A stretch of 64,000 bases of DNA, taken from assembly GCA_033807775.1 (NCBI GenBank), contig CM066314.1, forward strand, positions 39,794,001-39,858,000. Direction: 5' to 3'. The notes below the pieces were generated by a model. It did no database searches. It was given only the letters and a program-made list of their open reading frames with translations, and was not told the origin of the DNA. Shown piece after piece: positions 12,294 to 25,276 of this stretch (position 1 is its first letter; each line of letters opens with the position of its first letter). A program made the position numbers and the translations under genes. This DNA is from Saussurea involucrata. Its lineage: Eukaryota; Streptophyta; Magnoliopsida; Asterales; Asteraceae.

Positions 12294-14025
12294 TGTAATA
12301 ACCAAGTATGTTATTGGTCTATTTTAATTTAATTAAATTTTATTCATTTTAGTTTAAATTGAGTTTAAGGTTAGTTTTATAAGTTATAAGTTAAGGAGTA
12401 AGTTTTAATTTTTATATAGAAGTGAGAGGGTATGTTATGTCAATTAAGGGAAGTTTGGGGTTAGTTTGGCTAATGTGACTAAAATCAATCACACCACCTC
12501 CCCATTTCTTCTAGTATGGGTGAGGTGTCACTCATTAACACAACTTTGAGATATTTGTACTCATTATGTGTCTAGTGTGTGTGTTTTTTCGCTGAACAAA
12601 GAAAAGAGAGAAAAGAGAGAGAACCGTAAGAAAGAAGAAGGAATAGAAGAAGGAAAAACAAGTGATTTCAGTTGGAGATTTTAAAGGAAAAAGCTGTAGA
12701 AAAAAAGGTATTTATCTTACAAATTCTCTTCTTTATGTTCATAAGTTGCTAAATAAGTTTATAGATGGGTTTTGATGATTTATGGATATTTTAGAAAAAC
12801 TGAGCTTGTAGATAGTTTTTATTGATAGTCTTAAACATATCTGCAAAATATCAGAAACATTCTTGGTCTAAAACTGAAAATTTCTGGGTTTAGGACGAAC
12901 TTAGTTAACTGAGATAATTATGAACATCATAAGTATCGCAGCCTTAGGTTGCGATATTCATAAGTATAGCAACAGTGGGTTGCGATAGGATCATTGGTAT
13001 CGCAACAGTTGGTTGCGATAGAGTGGTGTATCGCAGCAGTTGTTGCGATAGGATGAGGTGTCGCAATGGTGGGTTGCGACAGGGTATGGTGTCGCAGTAG
13101 TTGATTGCGACAAAGAGGTGGTGTCGCAATAGTTGGTTGCGACAAGAGTTGTGTGTTGCGATAAAGGGTTATCAAAATTAGTTAGTTGCGATAGGAGTCA
13201 AGCGTTTTTGGGTTTTTGAGATTTTAAGTTTTAAAGAGATATTTGTATTTATCTGGTTTCAGATTCTGTGAATTTTGGGGTGAAAGATCGGAGTACTTGA
13301 GAATAGCTTGAAAAGGATTTGTGTTACGCAATCAGGTGAGTTTTACGTTAAAATGTTTTTAAACTGGAATACATATATATGTGGATTGAAAATATGATAA
13401 GTAGTGTGATTATGTGTATATGTATGAAGTATGATATATTGAGATGTATATTATATTTATACAAGTATAACACTACATGAGAGTACGTTGGTCGGGCTTA
13501 GGACCGGTGGAGTTGACTGTACGGAGGGACAGCGGTGTTGGCTGTAATTTTCGTACAGCGGAGTTAATTTATTAGTTGGCTTGCAACCAACTAATATGGC
13601 CATGGAAAATGAGACAGGAAGTACACAATGCACGACTCTTAATTGGTATTCATCTTTGGATTATGTATATGGTATTTGTGCAAAAGGGTTTTAAAGCTAA
13701 CAAGGATTTTCTCACTTAGACCGCTAGGTCTAACCCTCATTTTGTTTTAAAATATGTATTCCAGGTCGTGGAGCGAGTAAGGACAAGTGATAAGATAATC
13801 CATGAAATACTTTTGAAGACGTATGTTTATGAAGATCTGTGACGTGTTTTGTATCTATCATGCTAGTAGTTATCATGTAAATTATTAGCAAAAAGTTTGT
13901 ACTGAAACACTTGTAATGGTTAGAAGACTAAAGGACCGTAAATCAAATCTGTTATATCTTTTGTTATGAGACTGTGTTATGCCAAATAAGTTATTTGTTG
14001 TATGTTTGGAATCTGGGTTGTTACA
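12294..14025 (+). repeat. 3' LTR of Tekay element
   Basis: It is 1732 bp, colinear with 5742-7445 apart from two short insertions and scattered substitutions. The hairpin array is at 12933-13195, with one unit shortened (TTGTTGCGATA near 13038). It ends GGTTGTTACA and is followed by target duplication CTTAC. Confidence 0.92.
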
Positions 14026-14030
14026 CTTAC

Positions 14031-14502
14031 TTAGTGTTTGTCATACTCATGGAATTGGGTATGTTTCCCGTCATCGAAAGATGTGATGTGTACGTTATGA
14101 GAAGAAGGAGAGTTTATTTTATATATGCATTGTTTACTGATTTAATTTTTAAAACTTATAATTTTTTGAATTTAAACTGGATGTTCTCCCTAGGCGCATG
14201 CCTAATATTTTCAAAACTAATTTCCTTACCAGGTGCTAGCACGGGCAGGGCAGCGAGGGGATGAGCGAAGGGGGGCACATGGATCATAGCTTTTGAAGAT
14301 TTTTGGGAGATCCCGTAGACAACCGTTATAATCTGAACTTGTTTGATTATAGCTTAGATTAGTAGGTTGTTTATGGTATTTCATTTGTAATTACGAACCT
14401 TCGTTATTAATTTCTCCATTATGAATGAATGTTTTGGAAGATTTTGTCATAAACCTTCATCTATTTTAGGTTTAAATTTATTCGAAATTTTAGGATGTTT
14501 CA
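14031..14502 (+). repeat. 3' LTR of old chromovirus, second part
   Basis: This is the continuation of 4399-5741 after the Tekay insertion. It ends ...TTTTAGGATGTTTCA, imperfectly complementary to the LTR start TGTAACATC. The exact end is my estimate from that symmetry. Confidence 0.6.
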
Positions 14503-14988
14503 ATACAAAACCCGCCTCTCGACGTGGTTCACAAATACTTTCTCCAATCTTTATGCATCACTTAAGCCGTATTTCGGATCCGCCCCTCTTGAGGTCTAAG
14601 ATCTAATTTTAACACTTCAAAGTGATTAGCTTATCCGCATTGAGCGAAGTCTCAACTCAAGTGACCAATCTCAAGAGCTAGTAACAACGGCCACACCCAA
14701 GTGTAACCTACTAGTCTCAAGTTAGGCTCACACCAACACCCATGAAGGTGCTTAGCTAATAATAAAATTAAAAGGCATAATAAAAGAAGGGAAATATATA
14801 TAAACTACTTGCATTAAATAAAGATAAAGATAAACTACAAACTTAGACGGAAAGTAAATGCATAAAAGTTAAAGACTATAAATTAAACTACGACTAAAAA
14901 TGACAACTAAAATAATAGAAATGCAAAGAAAAGTATGAAGTTCTACATTTGGAGCTCCATTTTTGAATGCTTCCCCAAGCCCCTTTAT
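14503..14988. other. Non-coding spacer, nothing recognised
   Basis: No convincing ORF or repeat. It is the left flank of the large non-autonomous element and ends in the first copy of target duplication TTTAT (14984-14988). Its natural continuation is at 42921. Confidence 0.5.
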
Positions 14989-17865
14989 TGTAACACCCGT
15001 AATTTTCGGATAAGTATAATTTCGAATCAGTGTGGAAAGCGATCTTTTAAGAAAAATAGGATTTTGGATTAAATCCTAGATTTTATGGTCTTGTTGGATG
15101 AGGAATTCAAATACAAGTCCAACGGTTCTTTCCGGAGCAAAAACGGAGCTAAAACGAAGAAGTTATGGCCAAAACAAGTTTCGGTACACCCTGTGCTATA
15201 GTGCCCAGCGATTGTGACACTGTCACAACCGCATGTCACAATCGCCGGATGCCAAAAACTCTCGGTACAACCTGTGCGATTGTGCCAACGATTGTGACCT
15301 TGTCACTATCGCATGTCACTATCGCCCGGGGGTACCAGGACCCTTAAAAACGCGATTTTCAGCACTTTTCTCATTCTAACTTCACCCATTTCGTTTTTCT
15401 CTCCCAAGAACCGAAACCCTTCACCCCCAATGTCGATTTTGAGCCTTTTAGACCCCAAGAATCAAGTTTTCAAGTGTCTCTTCTTCATTTATTATGGTTT
15501 TGGAAGCTAAAGCAAGAATCCTTTCACTTCATCTTCTTCACCCAAATCTTTCTAGGGTTTCATCCAACCTTTTTGACCCTTTTGAAGAATTAGAGCTTGT
15601 GGTGTTTCGTTGGTGATCTAGAGGTGTTTTGTTGGTGGATTCTTGTTGTGATTGAGGTAATTATCTCTTTTCTTCATCTAAGAAATTAGGGTTTTGGTAT
15701 TATTGGTGGTTTTGATGTTTTATGGCTGGAGAATGATTTCATGTGGTTGGATTGTGATATTGATGGTTGGGAATTCATAAATCTAGGTTTTGGAAGTTTT
15801 GGCTTGAGGATGCAAACTTCATCAAAGGAGTTTACGTTTGGAGAAACTCTAGATTTAACTTAAATCTAACAATGTGAGTTCAAGTTACTTTGCGAAAACT
15901 TTGTACATGCCAAAATTAGTATTTTCCAAATATTTGTGTGTTTTACTTGAAAATATCTATGGTTGAGTTATTTGAATAGTTTAACTCTTTGGAAGTGTTT
16001 ATCTTCATAAATGTGTAAAACACCCATATTTAGGGCTTTTGGATATTTGGATGGTTAGAAACCATAAATTGTCTTTAAAGATTAACTGGTCAAAATGAGG
16101 TTTATTTGATGGTTTAATCATGTTAGTGTAAATGGTTTTAATAAACCATTTGGGAAATGCAGTTTTAGTGTTATGGGTCATTTTGAGAATATTAAGGGTG
16201 TGAGTCCTTTGGGAAAACCCCTTTTGTTTAACCCGTGTTGAGTTTTGGGGTTAATGATGATTTTGGGATACGTGTTTGCTTAAACAATGTTTAAACGCGT
16301 TTTATGCGATGATGACCGACATTATGGGTCTAGCAAGCTTGGAGCACTTTGCTCGGTTTTGACTTTGAGATAGTCTTGGGACATTTTTCCGATTTAAATG
16401 GCTCGATGTGGAGTCTTATTTACGGGTTGCTTTTATTGCATCGTGTTGCATATTATTGCACGTTGTTGATATTTACATGCTCGGGGTGGAGTCTAGGATG
16501 TGTAATATGCTTAATTGCATTTCATTTACATGATTTGATGTTGATAAATGATCATTAGATCTTTTGAGCAGAGGGCTCGGTTTTGGGCTCGGTTGAGTCT
16601 TGATGACATTCGCCCGGTTTTATTAAGCTCGATGTGGGCTTGGGGTTTGCATTGCATGAGTTGCATTATGTTTGAGATTTACATGATTTGAATGCATTAG
16701 GTATTCTTTTGGGGTCATGTATTTATATTTAAGTCGAGTAACCTTGTTTCGGATGGTGGGTTTCCCAAAGATAAAGATCCAGTAGGATTGAACTTGATGG
16801 CTTGGACTAAAGACCTAGTATGGTTGATGTCTAAGAAGGGTTAAAGACCTAGTTTTGGTTTATGTCGGAGATGGACTAAAGACCTAGTTTTGGTTGCTGT
16901 CTAAAACGGACTAAATACCTAGTTTTGGTTGCTGTCTAAAACGGACTAAATACCTAGTTTTGGTTGATGTCTAAGATGGGCTAAAGATCTAGTATGATTG
17001 ATGCCGAGGATTGACTAAAGACCTAGTATGGTTGATGTCATCTGTTTTCCACATCCAAGAAGCTTACTTGCATTTATTTAATCGTGGTTTAATTTATGTG
17101 TTGCCACATTCGATGAGATCGGGTCTCCCCCGTCACCGAAGGGTGTTGATTTCGGGTATTTTATTTATTCGCATTTTGGGAGGTTATATTTATGCATATG
17201 GATTGTTTTCCATGGTTGATGGACGGGTTTATGCTACATTTGCTTCGTATTACGTTTTAATAAAGTGTTATATCTAATGGATGGTTTCCAAGTTTTACGG
17301 GTCGAGTATGTATTGTCAACCGTATTTGAAGGTTTTGCCTAAACTAGACTTATTCACGTATTTGAGTGAGTTGGAAACGTAATTCATTTTGGAAAAACGT
17401 ATTATACCTTTCGGGAACCTTCCCATGGAAATGTGTGAGTTGGAAAATGGATGATTGCAATTAAAGTAAACTCTTTCGAAATCATGACTAAAGTATTACT
17501 CTTTTGACTTATGTTTTTATGTAGTCATGATAAAATGCTTGAACTCACTAGACGTAAGCCTAACCCTTTTTATTTGTCGGCATGTGCAACAGGCTCAGGT
17601 TGGGGTAGCTCTAGCTACATTGTGAAGTGGCGAGTGCCAGTAGGGTGCACGAGAGGTGACTTGAGTAGTGAAGTTTTCCGCACTTATTGGACTAGCAACT
17701 TATGTTGTATTAAGTAACGCCCGTATTAAGTCACAAACTGTAGAATTTTATGTTGTTTTAATTTCGAGGTATTTTGAGGAATGAATTGTAGAAATGATGT
17801 TATTTATTATGGTTATTTTATTGAATTTTAATGTTAGTTGCTCGTTCCAAATTGAGGGTGTTACA
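14989..17865 (+). repeat. 5' LTR of LARD-type element
   Basis: It is 2877 bp, unusually long. Inside are GCGATTGTGAC/GTCACAATCGC inverted-repeat motifs (about 15200-15330), a 35-bp tandem array (16804-17043) and a short pyrimidine-rich stretch (15355-15560) that gives spurious ORFs. It is colinear with 21503-24040 plus 42603-42915. Confidence 0.9.
16804..17043. repeat. 35-bp tandem repeat in LARD 5' LTR, about 7 units
   Basis: The unit is of the form GGACTAAAGACCTAGTTTTG + GTTGATGTCTAAAAC. I count seven units here against six in the 3' LTR (23327-23528), so the array changes length between otherwise alike LTRs. Confidence 0.85.
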
Positions 17866-20800
17866 AGTTGGTATCAGAGCATAAGTTTGAGAGATTTAGG
17901 TGTTGATTTTGGATACCTAGACTCAAACTAGCGTTTGTTTAAGTAAATGAGAGTGAAATTCACCTTTAGGCACTTTAAGATAGGATGTTTCGAGGTCAAT
18001 GGATGTTGTTAGAAACGAGAATCACGTCGAGAGTAGCAAGGATAATCATGTACGGTGCGTTCATAGTGACACTTGGCCAGTGTCATGGTGAACCTATTAG
18101 TACATGTGCATACTTGAATTACTTTAATGTGATGATCGTTGGGGTAGTGGAGAAGTTTCTAAGCTAGTAGTCGTTGGAATAGATGGACGATTTTAGTATT
18201 AGTCACTTAGAGTGACGATAAGCATGATGTTTGCTTTAAGTAAACCGTTTCGGGTCAAGATTGATGGTAGGACTGGAACCATATGCTGAATGAGCCGACT
18301 TTGATTTGAGGAAAAACCGTAAGGTTAATTGATGTAATTCCCAACTTGCCTTAAGAGGTTAAAGCATCCGGATGACAATAGTGGACCGGAGGGATTTGGA
18401 AGGGTATGAGTTGAGATGTTGAATGCCGACTAAGTCATGCACAAAGTTTACTTTGAAAATAAATTTCATCAACTATTTCTTGTGTTTCCAATCCTTATAT
18501 GGATTGTGTTATGAATGTTGGGAAATGTTTAGCACACACAAGATTTTAAATCATGGTTTTGAACGTGCATGAAACCTTTTTATTGCGGGAGTTGCAAACT
18601 CCGCCGGGATTTGTTTTGCCTTATTTCATTGTTGTTCAACATTTGTTTTGGATGTAATGACAATCGTATTTTTATGATGTTTGAGATGTTGGGCAATAAC
18701 TACGGCGTGTGACTTTAACATTGGATCTCCTCCACATATGTTAGAGTTTGGGACGGAAAGTTATATTCCATTATGTCTATGTAGAACTATTTTGGAGAAT
18801 TTGTTTAAAGAGAGTTGTAAACAATGTTATTTATATGGTATTACCATAGAAAGGAATTTTTGGGATTTTGGCGTCTCCTTTATGATTTTGCTTATAGCAA
18901 TTTGGCTTTGGAAGCATGATGTTTAGCGCCGTTTATTGACTTGGAGTCATTGAGTCCATTGAGTTTCATGGAGTTTTGTTGTACGACGTTTTGTGTCGTG
19001 TGGGTACAATTTTACTATGTGCATACTCTATTTACTTCTGTGAAAAGTTTATGAGTTATGATGGGCATTTGGTCCCACTCGGGTTTTGTTGAGAAAAGTT
19101 AATTTTATGCCATAAGGCGACTAAGAAGAGACGAGTTTAGAACTCTAGCGTCGCGTAACTTTTCTTTCAAGAGTTTGTGTTATTAAGTAATTCGTTGCAA
19201 GTAGTTCAGTGTATGGATTGATTTATACGTGGCTTAAGTAATGCATGAAAGAACATTTTTAGTGACATTTCATAATAATTTGCTTGGTGCGCTTGCGGTC
19301 AGTTAAATGTTTTATTATCATTTTCAAGTAAATATGCTATATCGACTTAGGGGTATGCATAGCTTGGTAACCATTATTTCTCGACACTTTGATAATCGAG
19401 TCGTGCATGAAAATGTTTTATTGACTCTTGTTTAAACGAAAGGCCATTTGGTCAAAGCATGTTGAGTGGTGTGGGGATCACGGATTGTTTACAATACATG
19501 ATATTTAAAAAAACACACAAACGTATGAGTCGTTGACACTGGTCAATTTTGATTTGCCGAATATTTTGGAAAATTGAAAGCCTTTTTGGTCTTGAAGGAA
19601 ATGTGTATTTTGAGTATTGTTTTAACAAATACATTTTAAGCATTGGCATTTTAACGTTTTATGTTACTAGTACGAAACTTTTGATGAAGATACTCCGTGT
19701 TGAGAATTTTGGGAAAATGAATTGCTTAAACTTGGGGAACATGGGAAACCCTATGTTTTGAATATTGATGCGCACCGTTGGTGCAATTTGGGATTTGAAA
19801 ATAGATTTGAACCCTTTTTGGTGTCAATAAATTATCATCACTTATTTCCTTGTATGTTTTGGAAAAACGCATTGTTGTGTGCAAGTTTGCCAAAAACGTT
19901 TTATTCAAATGTCATTATAGGACCGGATGAGAAATTTTGGGAAATCAATTTAAAGAATTTCGTCTCTTGAAATTTTGGTGTGAGTTATTTGGTGCATGTG
20001 TGTCATTACAAGAAGTTTCTAAGAAGTGTTACAAGCTTGCATGCCTACCCCAATTTGAGGTTTTATGATGTTTTAGTCGATATTTTCAAATAATGGAAAC
20101 GTGTTGGTTTGTCTTAAATATGGAACTTGCACAAGTCGTTTTGTGTTTTGACTGAGGTGTAATTATGAATCGTTTCCTTGTTTTTGTATAATGAACTGAC
20201 GCGCGCAAATTTTGGTTAGCGAACCTTGTTCCATGCCGTTTTATGGTTGACAAGGATATTTTGGAGTCAAATGTCGTTTGGACTCCTTTTGAAATACGTG
20301 CACACCTTTTGTTGCACCCTATTTAAAGTCGGGCAATTACTTTACGTGCATGTCATGAGTCAATCCATACTAGGACCGTGGCGGTTAATTTTAAAGAAGT
20401 TGTTTTTTACGCTTTTGCTTTTTGTGAATAAACTGAACTGCAATGAAATAATTTTCAACATGATTTTCATATGTGGGACGAGCGTGTCCATCTTTGCGTG
20501 ACTACAGAATTGATAATAGTAGTTTTATGCGTACGTTTAAATTGATATGAAAATATTTATGTTGAAAGTTTCTATGAAATGCTTTGTGAATGGCATATTT
20601 ATTAAATAACGCGCTTGAAAACCTTGAACTCATTAGGACCTTGGGAAAGGTTGAGTAACTCCGATTAAAAGTAAGTGTGTAGAACCTCGACTGTGAAGAG
20701 TTGGGCGTTCGGGCACGTGGTGTGATTATAGGCCGGATGATATCGGTAGCAAAGCCAATATGTTTGTGGTAATTGGAGAGTAGACTTGCGGTAACGCATC

Positions 20801-21502
20801 TCGAGGTTGGTGTAGTCGTTTTGTTGACAACCTTAGTTTTATGGAAACACTCGGTAATTGGAACTCATGTGTGGAGTCCTGTTAGAGTTCAAAGCTTGGT
20901 GGTATAACTAGGTGTCAACCTTTGTGGGTTTGAAATCGGGAACCGTTAGCATATTCGGGGGGTGTAGCCCGATTTTAAATGAAATAATGCTAATGGTAGT
21001 AGTAACCTTAAGATGCTCAAATGTGATGAGCGGTTTTGGTGGAATAACCTTCGTGTGTGGTTAATGAACCTGTCGGATTGATGAGTAATGTTGAGGTCGA
21101 TTTTGGAGTCTATTGGAACTTGTTGGAGTTAATCGACAGTTAATGGTAGAAATGATCGGAATTGATGATTCTGTTGGGTTCGTTAGTGAACAAACTTTGG
21201 AGTGACTTAGAGTCTGAAACTGAAATCGAGAGGTATGGAACACTTTAAGGTTGGGAGACAACCGGAGTCGTCTAACTAGGAGTTCTTCTAGTGGTTAGAG
21301 TGTTCTTCCGGACGTAAGTACGGTGTACTTGAAGGGGTTTTGTTGGTAAGAAAATTATTTGAGGATTTGTCTTTAAAGACTGTGTGGGGAAATTTAGATT
21401 CTAGTTAGGAATTGATGAATTATGGTCGACGTTGAGTCGGTTAGCCTTTATTTGTAAGGGATCTAGATTTCGAGGACGAAATCATTCTAAGGTTGGGAGG
21501 AT
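17866..21502 (+). other. Non-coding interior of LARD-type element (~3.6 kb)
   Basis: No gag, protease, RT or integrase motif is readable in any frame; the longest frames are short and unlike any family I know. The first ~270 bp match the Tekay leader in outline: ATTTAGGTGTTGATTTTGGA with TACCTAGACTCAAACT, then CACTTGGCCAGTGTCATGGT. The last ~40 bp match the Tekay 3' interior end. The middle is neither obviously decayed pol nor simple repeat. It may be conserved non-coding RNA or foreign filler. Confidence 0.75.
17869..17880 (+). other. Primer binding site of LARD-type element
   Basis: TGGTATCAGAGC starts three bases after the 5' LTR end (17865). It is identical to the Tekay primer site and confirms the orientation of this non-coding element. 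Confidence 0.85.
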
Positions 21503-24040
21503 TGTAACACCCGTAATTTTCGGATAAGTACAATTTCGAATCAGTGTGGAAAGCGATCGTTTAAGAAAAATATGAAAAATAGGATTTTGGATTAAATCCT
21601 AGATTTTGTGGTCTTGTTGGATGAGAAATTCAAATTCAAGTCCAACGGTTCTTTCCGGAGCGAAAACAGAGCTAAAACGAAGAAGTTATGGCCAAAACAA
21701 ATTTCGGTACACCCTATGCTATAGTGCCCAGCGATTGTGACACTGTCACAACCGCATGTCACAATCGCCGGATGCCAAAAACTCTCGGTACAACCCGTGC
21801 GATTGTGCCAGCGATTGTGACCCTGTCACTATCGCATGTCAATATCGCCCGGGGTACCAGGACCCTTAAAAACACGATTTTCAGCACTTTTCTCATTCTA
21901 ACTTCACCCATTTCGTTTTTCTCTCCCAAGAACCGAAACCCCTCACCCCCAATGTCGATTTTGAGCCTTTTAGACCCCAAGAATCAAGTTTTCAAGTGTC
22001 TCTTCTTCATCTATCATGGTTTTGGAAGCTAAAGCAAGAATCCTTTCACTTCATCTTCTTCACCCAAATCTTTCTAGGGTTTCATCCAACCTTTTTGACC
22101 CTTTTGAAGAATTGGAGCTTGTGGTGTTTCGTTGGTGATCTAGAGGTGTTTTGTTGGTGGATTCTTGTTGTGATTGAGGTAATTATCTCTTTTCTTCATC
22201 TAAGAAATTAGGGTTTTGGTATTATTGGTGGTTTTGATGTTTTATGGTTGGAGAATGATTTCATGTGGTTGGATTGTGATATTGATGGTTGGGAATTCAT
22301 AAATCTAGGTTTTGGAAGTTTTGGATTGAGGATGCAAACTTCATCAAAGGAGCTTACGTTTGGAGAAACTCTAGATTTAACTTAAATCTAACAAAGGTGA
22401 GTTCAAGTTATTTTGCGAAAACTTTGTACATGCCAAAATTAGTATTTTCCAAATATTTGTGTGTTTTACTTGAAAATATCTATGGTTGAGTTATTTGAAT
22501 AGTTTAACTCTTTTGAAGTGCTTATCTTCATAAATGTGTAAAACACCCATATTTGGGGCTTTTGTATATTTGGATGGTTAGAAACCATAAATTATCTTTA
22601 AAGATTAAATGCTCAAAATGAGGTTTATTTGATGGTTGAATCATGTTAGTGTAAATGATTTTAATAAACCATTTGGAAAATGCAGTTTTAGTGTTATGGG
22701 TCATTTTGAGAATATTAAGGGTGTGAGTCCTTTGGGAAAACCCCTTTTGTTTAACCCGTGTTGAATTTTGGGGTTAATGATGATTTTTGGATACGTGTTT
22801 GCTTAAACAATGTTTAAACGCGTTTTATGCGATGATGACCGACATTATGGGTCTAGCAAGCTTGGAGCACTTTGCTCGGTTTTGACTTTGAGATAGTCTT
22901 GGGACATTTGTCCGGTTTAAATGGCTCGATGTGGAGTCTTATTTACGGGTTGCTTTTATTGCACCGTGTTGCATATTATTGCACGTTGTTGATATTTACA
23001 TGCTCGGGGTGGAGTCTAGGATGTGTTATATGCTTAATTGCATTTAATTTGCATGATTTGATGTTGATAAATGATCATTAGATCTTTTGAGCAGAGGGCT
23101 AGGGTTTGGGCTCGGTTGAGTCTTGATGGCATTCGCCCGGTTTTATTAAGCTCGATGTAGGCTTGGGGTTTGCATTGCATGAGTTGCATTATATTTGAGA
23201 TTTACATGATTTGAATGCATTAGTTATTCTTTTAGGGTCATGTATTTATATTTAAGTCGAGTAAGCTTGTTTCGGATGGTGGGTTTTCCCAAGGTAAAGA
23301 TCCAGTAGGATTGAACTTGATGGCTTGGACTAAAGACCTAGTATGGTTGATGTCTAAGAAGGGCTAAATACCTAGTTTTGGTTGATGCCGGAGATGGACT
23401 AAAGACCTAGTTTTGGTTGATGTCTAAAACGGACTAAAGACCTAGTTTTGGTTGATGTCTAAGATGGGCTAAAGATCTAATATGATTGATGCCGAGGATT
23501 GACTAAAGACCTAGTATGGTTTATGTCATATGTTTTCCACATCCAAGAAGCTTACTTGCATTTATTTAATGGTGGTTTAATTTAAGTGTTGCCACATTCG
23601 ATGAGATCGGGTCTCCCCCGTCACCGAAGGGTGTTGATTTCGGGTATTTTATTTATTCGCATTTTTGGAGGTTATATTTATGCATATGGATTGTTTTCCA
23701 TGGTTGATGGACGGGTTTATGCTACATTTGCTTCGTATTACGTTTTAATAAAGTGTTATATCTAATGGATGGTTTCCATGTTTTACGGGTCGAGTATGTA
23801 TTGTCAACCATATTTGAAGGTTTTGCCTAAACTAGACTTATTCACGTATTTGAGTGAGTTGGAAACGTAATTCATTTTGGAAAAACGTATTATACCTTTC
23901 GGGAACCTTCCCATGGAAATGTGTGAGTTGGAAAATGGATGATTGCAATTAAAGTAAACTCTTTCGAAATCATGACTAAAGTATTACTATTTTGACTTAT
24001 GTTTTTATGTAGTCATGATAAAATGCTTGAACTCACTAGG
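21503..24040 (+). repeat. 3' LTR of LARD-type element, first part
   Basis: Colinear with 14989 onwards. It is cut at 24040, after ACTCACTAGG, by the Sirevirus. The section from 22691 is the left portion of a segment duplicated at 58034. Confidence 0.92.
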
Positions 24041-25007
24041 TGTTGGTCCCGAAGGGCTATACAAGTTTGTAGAAGGGGGGGATGAATACAAACACTAAGA
24101 TTTTACTTTTCTAAATTGTTTATTGATAAATCATTAACAAATTACAGCTTGTTGCGGAAACAAGATTAAGGATAAACCTAAATCTAAACAAGTTGGAACA
24201 CTAAGTTTCTTGCACTAAGAAAGAGAAGGAAATTACTAATAATAACCTATCTCAAGATAAGAAGGATGAACTTGTCCAGAGTTAGCAAGTTACTTCAAAA
24301 TGAAGTGAGTTCTTCTTCTTATATACTGCATGCATTTAATGCATGGCAGTTTACACTTTACACGTGGCAGCAGCTCATTGGTTGTACGTCATTGACCTTT
24401 GTTGACAACCTTAGTAGCCGCATGTTTGAACAGTGTAGTATTAGAGTGGTTGTACGATTTCAGACAATAAGGAGGTTCTTTTTCTGACATATCGTACGGA
24501 GTCGTGCAAGGGTGGTTAAGACAAAAGTACTTTGTACGGAGGACTTCATGATCAGCTTTTCGTTGATTCAGCGATCTATCATTCTACATCAGCGAATGAT
24601 AGAATTCAGCGATAGCTAAAGTCTTGTACTTGATACTTCACGTTGTGTGGACAAATCTGAGTCTTCGCTGATCCGCATCAGTTCATTAGGAGACTTGTCG
24701 CTGGTTCTTGAGCTTGATCTTCGACTTCAGCGTAGAACCTATGTTGACGTGAAACTTGTCTTCAGAGATCATAAGTAAACAACTAACTTATCAGCGATCA
24801 CCATAAGTACTGAACAGACTCAGAGCATTATGGTGAACAGTGTTCGCTGAATGTTTAATCTAAAGAGTGAGAGTTCCTATCAGCGGTACTGTAAGATCTT
24901 AGTACTTATCAGCGATAGTGAAACTCTGATACATATTGTTTACTTACAATTTTCACTAAGTATATAAGAGAGGGTCATTATCAAATCACTGAGGGTTTGG
25001 ATCAACA
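24041..25007 (-). repeat. 3' LTR of Sirevirus
   Basis: On the plus strand it runs TGTTGGTCCCGAAGGG ... GGTTTGGATCAACA. It contains a TATA box in element sense (AGTATATAAG, rc of about 24318-24327) and, upstream of it, ten TCAGCG/CGCTGA motifs (24567-24925). A perfect inverted repeat CTATCATTC/GAATGATAG sits at 24576-24602. Confidence 0.93.
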
Positions 25008-25022
25008 ATCTCCCCCTATTTG
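25008..25022 (-). other. Polypurine tract of Sirevirus
   Basis: Element-sense AATAGGGGGAGAT directly abuts the 3' LTR start (TGTTGATCC in element sense, position 25007 downward). Confidence 0.8.
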
Positions 25023-25276
25023 ATTATGACATAGCAACAAAGAAAATTGTTATTTAATGAAAACATAAGGATAAAAAGAACTCATAAAATATTTGTCCCT
25101 TTTACTGTTTTCTGGGATCTTTTCTGTACTGATGGAGTAAAGTACGTTCGCTGAAATTTTTCTTTAAACTTCGTAAAGATTACAGATGGAAGTGGAAAAA
25201 TTACAAGTACAACGAATAAAAATACAAGTACAAAAGAATAACTGATACAATAGAAGAATGAGGCGATCCTATCAGC

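Larger units (their letters stand above)
5742..14025 (+). mobile_element. Complete Tekay-type chromovirus (Ty3/gypsy), target duplication CTTAC
   Basis: The LTRs start TGTAATAACC and end GGTTGTTACA. The 5' LTR spans 5742-7445 and the 3' LTR 12294-14025, and the 5-bp duplication CTTAC occurs at 5737-5741 and 14026-14030. Order: LTR, primer site TGGTATCAGAGC, leader, gag-pol in one frame, polypurine tract, LTR. The LTRs differ by many point changes plus two insertions in the 3' copy (about 11 bp near 12358 and about 17 bp near 13222), so this insertion is not very recent. The chromodomain tail and single-frame gag-pol place it in the Tekay (Del) chromovirus group. Confidence 0.95.
2216..14502 (+). 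mobile_element. Old 5'-truncated Tekay-type chromovirus (Ty3/gypsy), split by a later insertion
   Basis: The element begins inside reverse transcriptase at about 2216-2226, directly against the hAT fragment, so its 5' LTR, gag, protease and most of RT are lost. It continues through RNase H, integrase and chromodomain to a polypurine-like tract (GTTGGGGAGAA, about 4387-4397) and a 3' LTR starting TGTAACATCTC at 4399. That LTR is interrupted at 5741 by the complete element 5742-14025. It resumes at 14031 and ends at ...GGATGTTTCA, 14502, about 1.81 kb in total. No target duplication can be assigned because the left end is missing. Confidence 0.8.

Noticed and set aside
15165..15510. Possible small protein in LARD LTR (also 21688-22032)
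   Set aside because: The two LTR copies are open over different lengths with frame differences, and the sequence is an LTR leader with inverted-repeat motifs. No family resemblance.
18681..20501. Short plus-strand ORFs in the LARD interior
   Set aside because: All under ~95 codons, mutually unrelated, no gag/pol motifs, biased to Phe/Leu/Cys as expected for T-rich random sequence.
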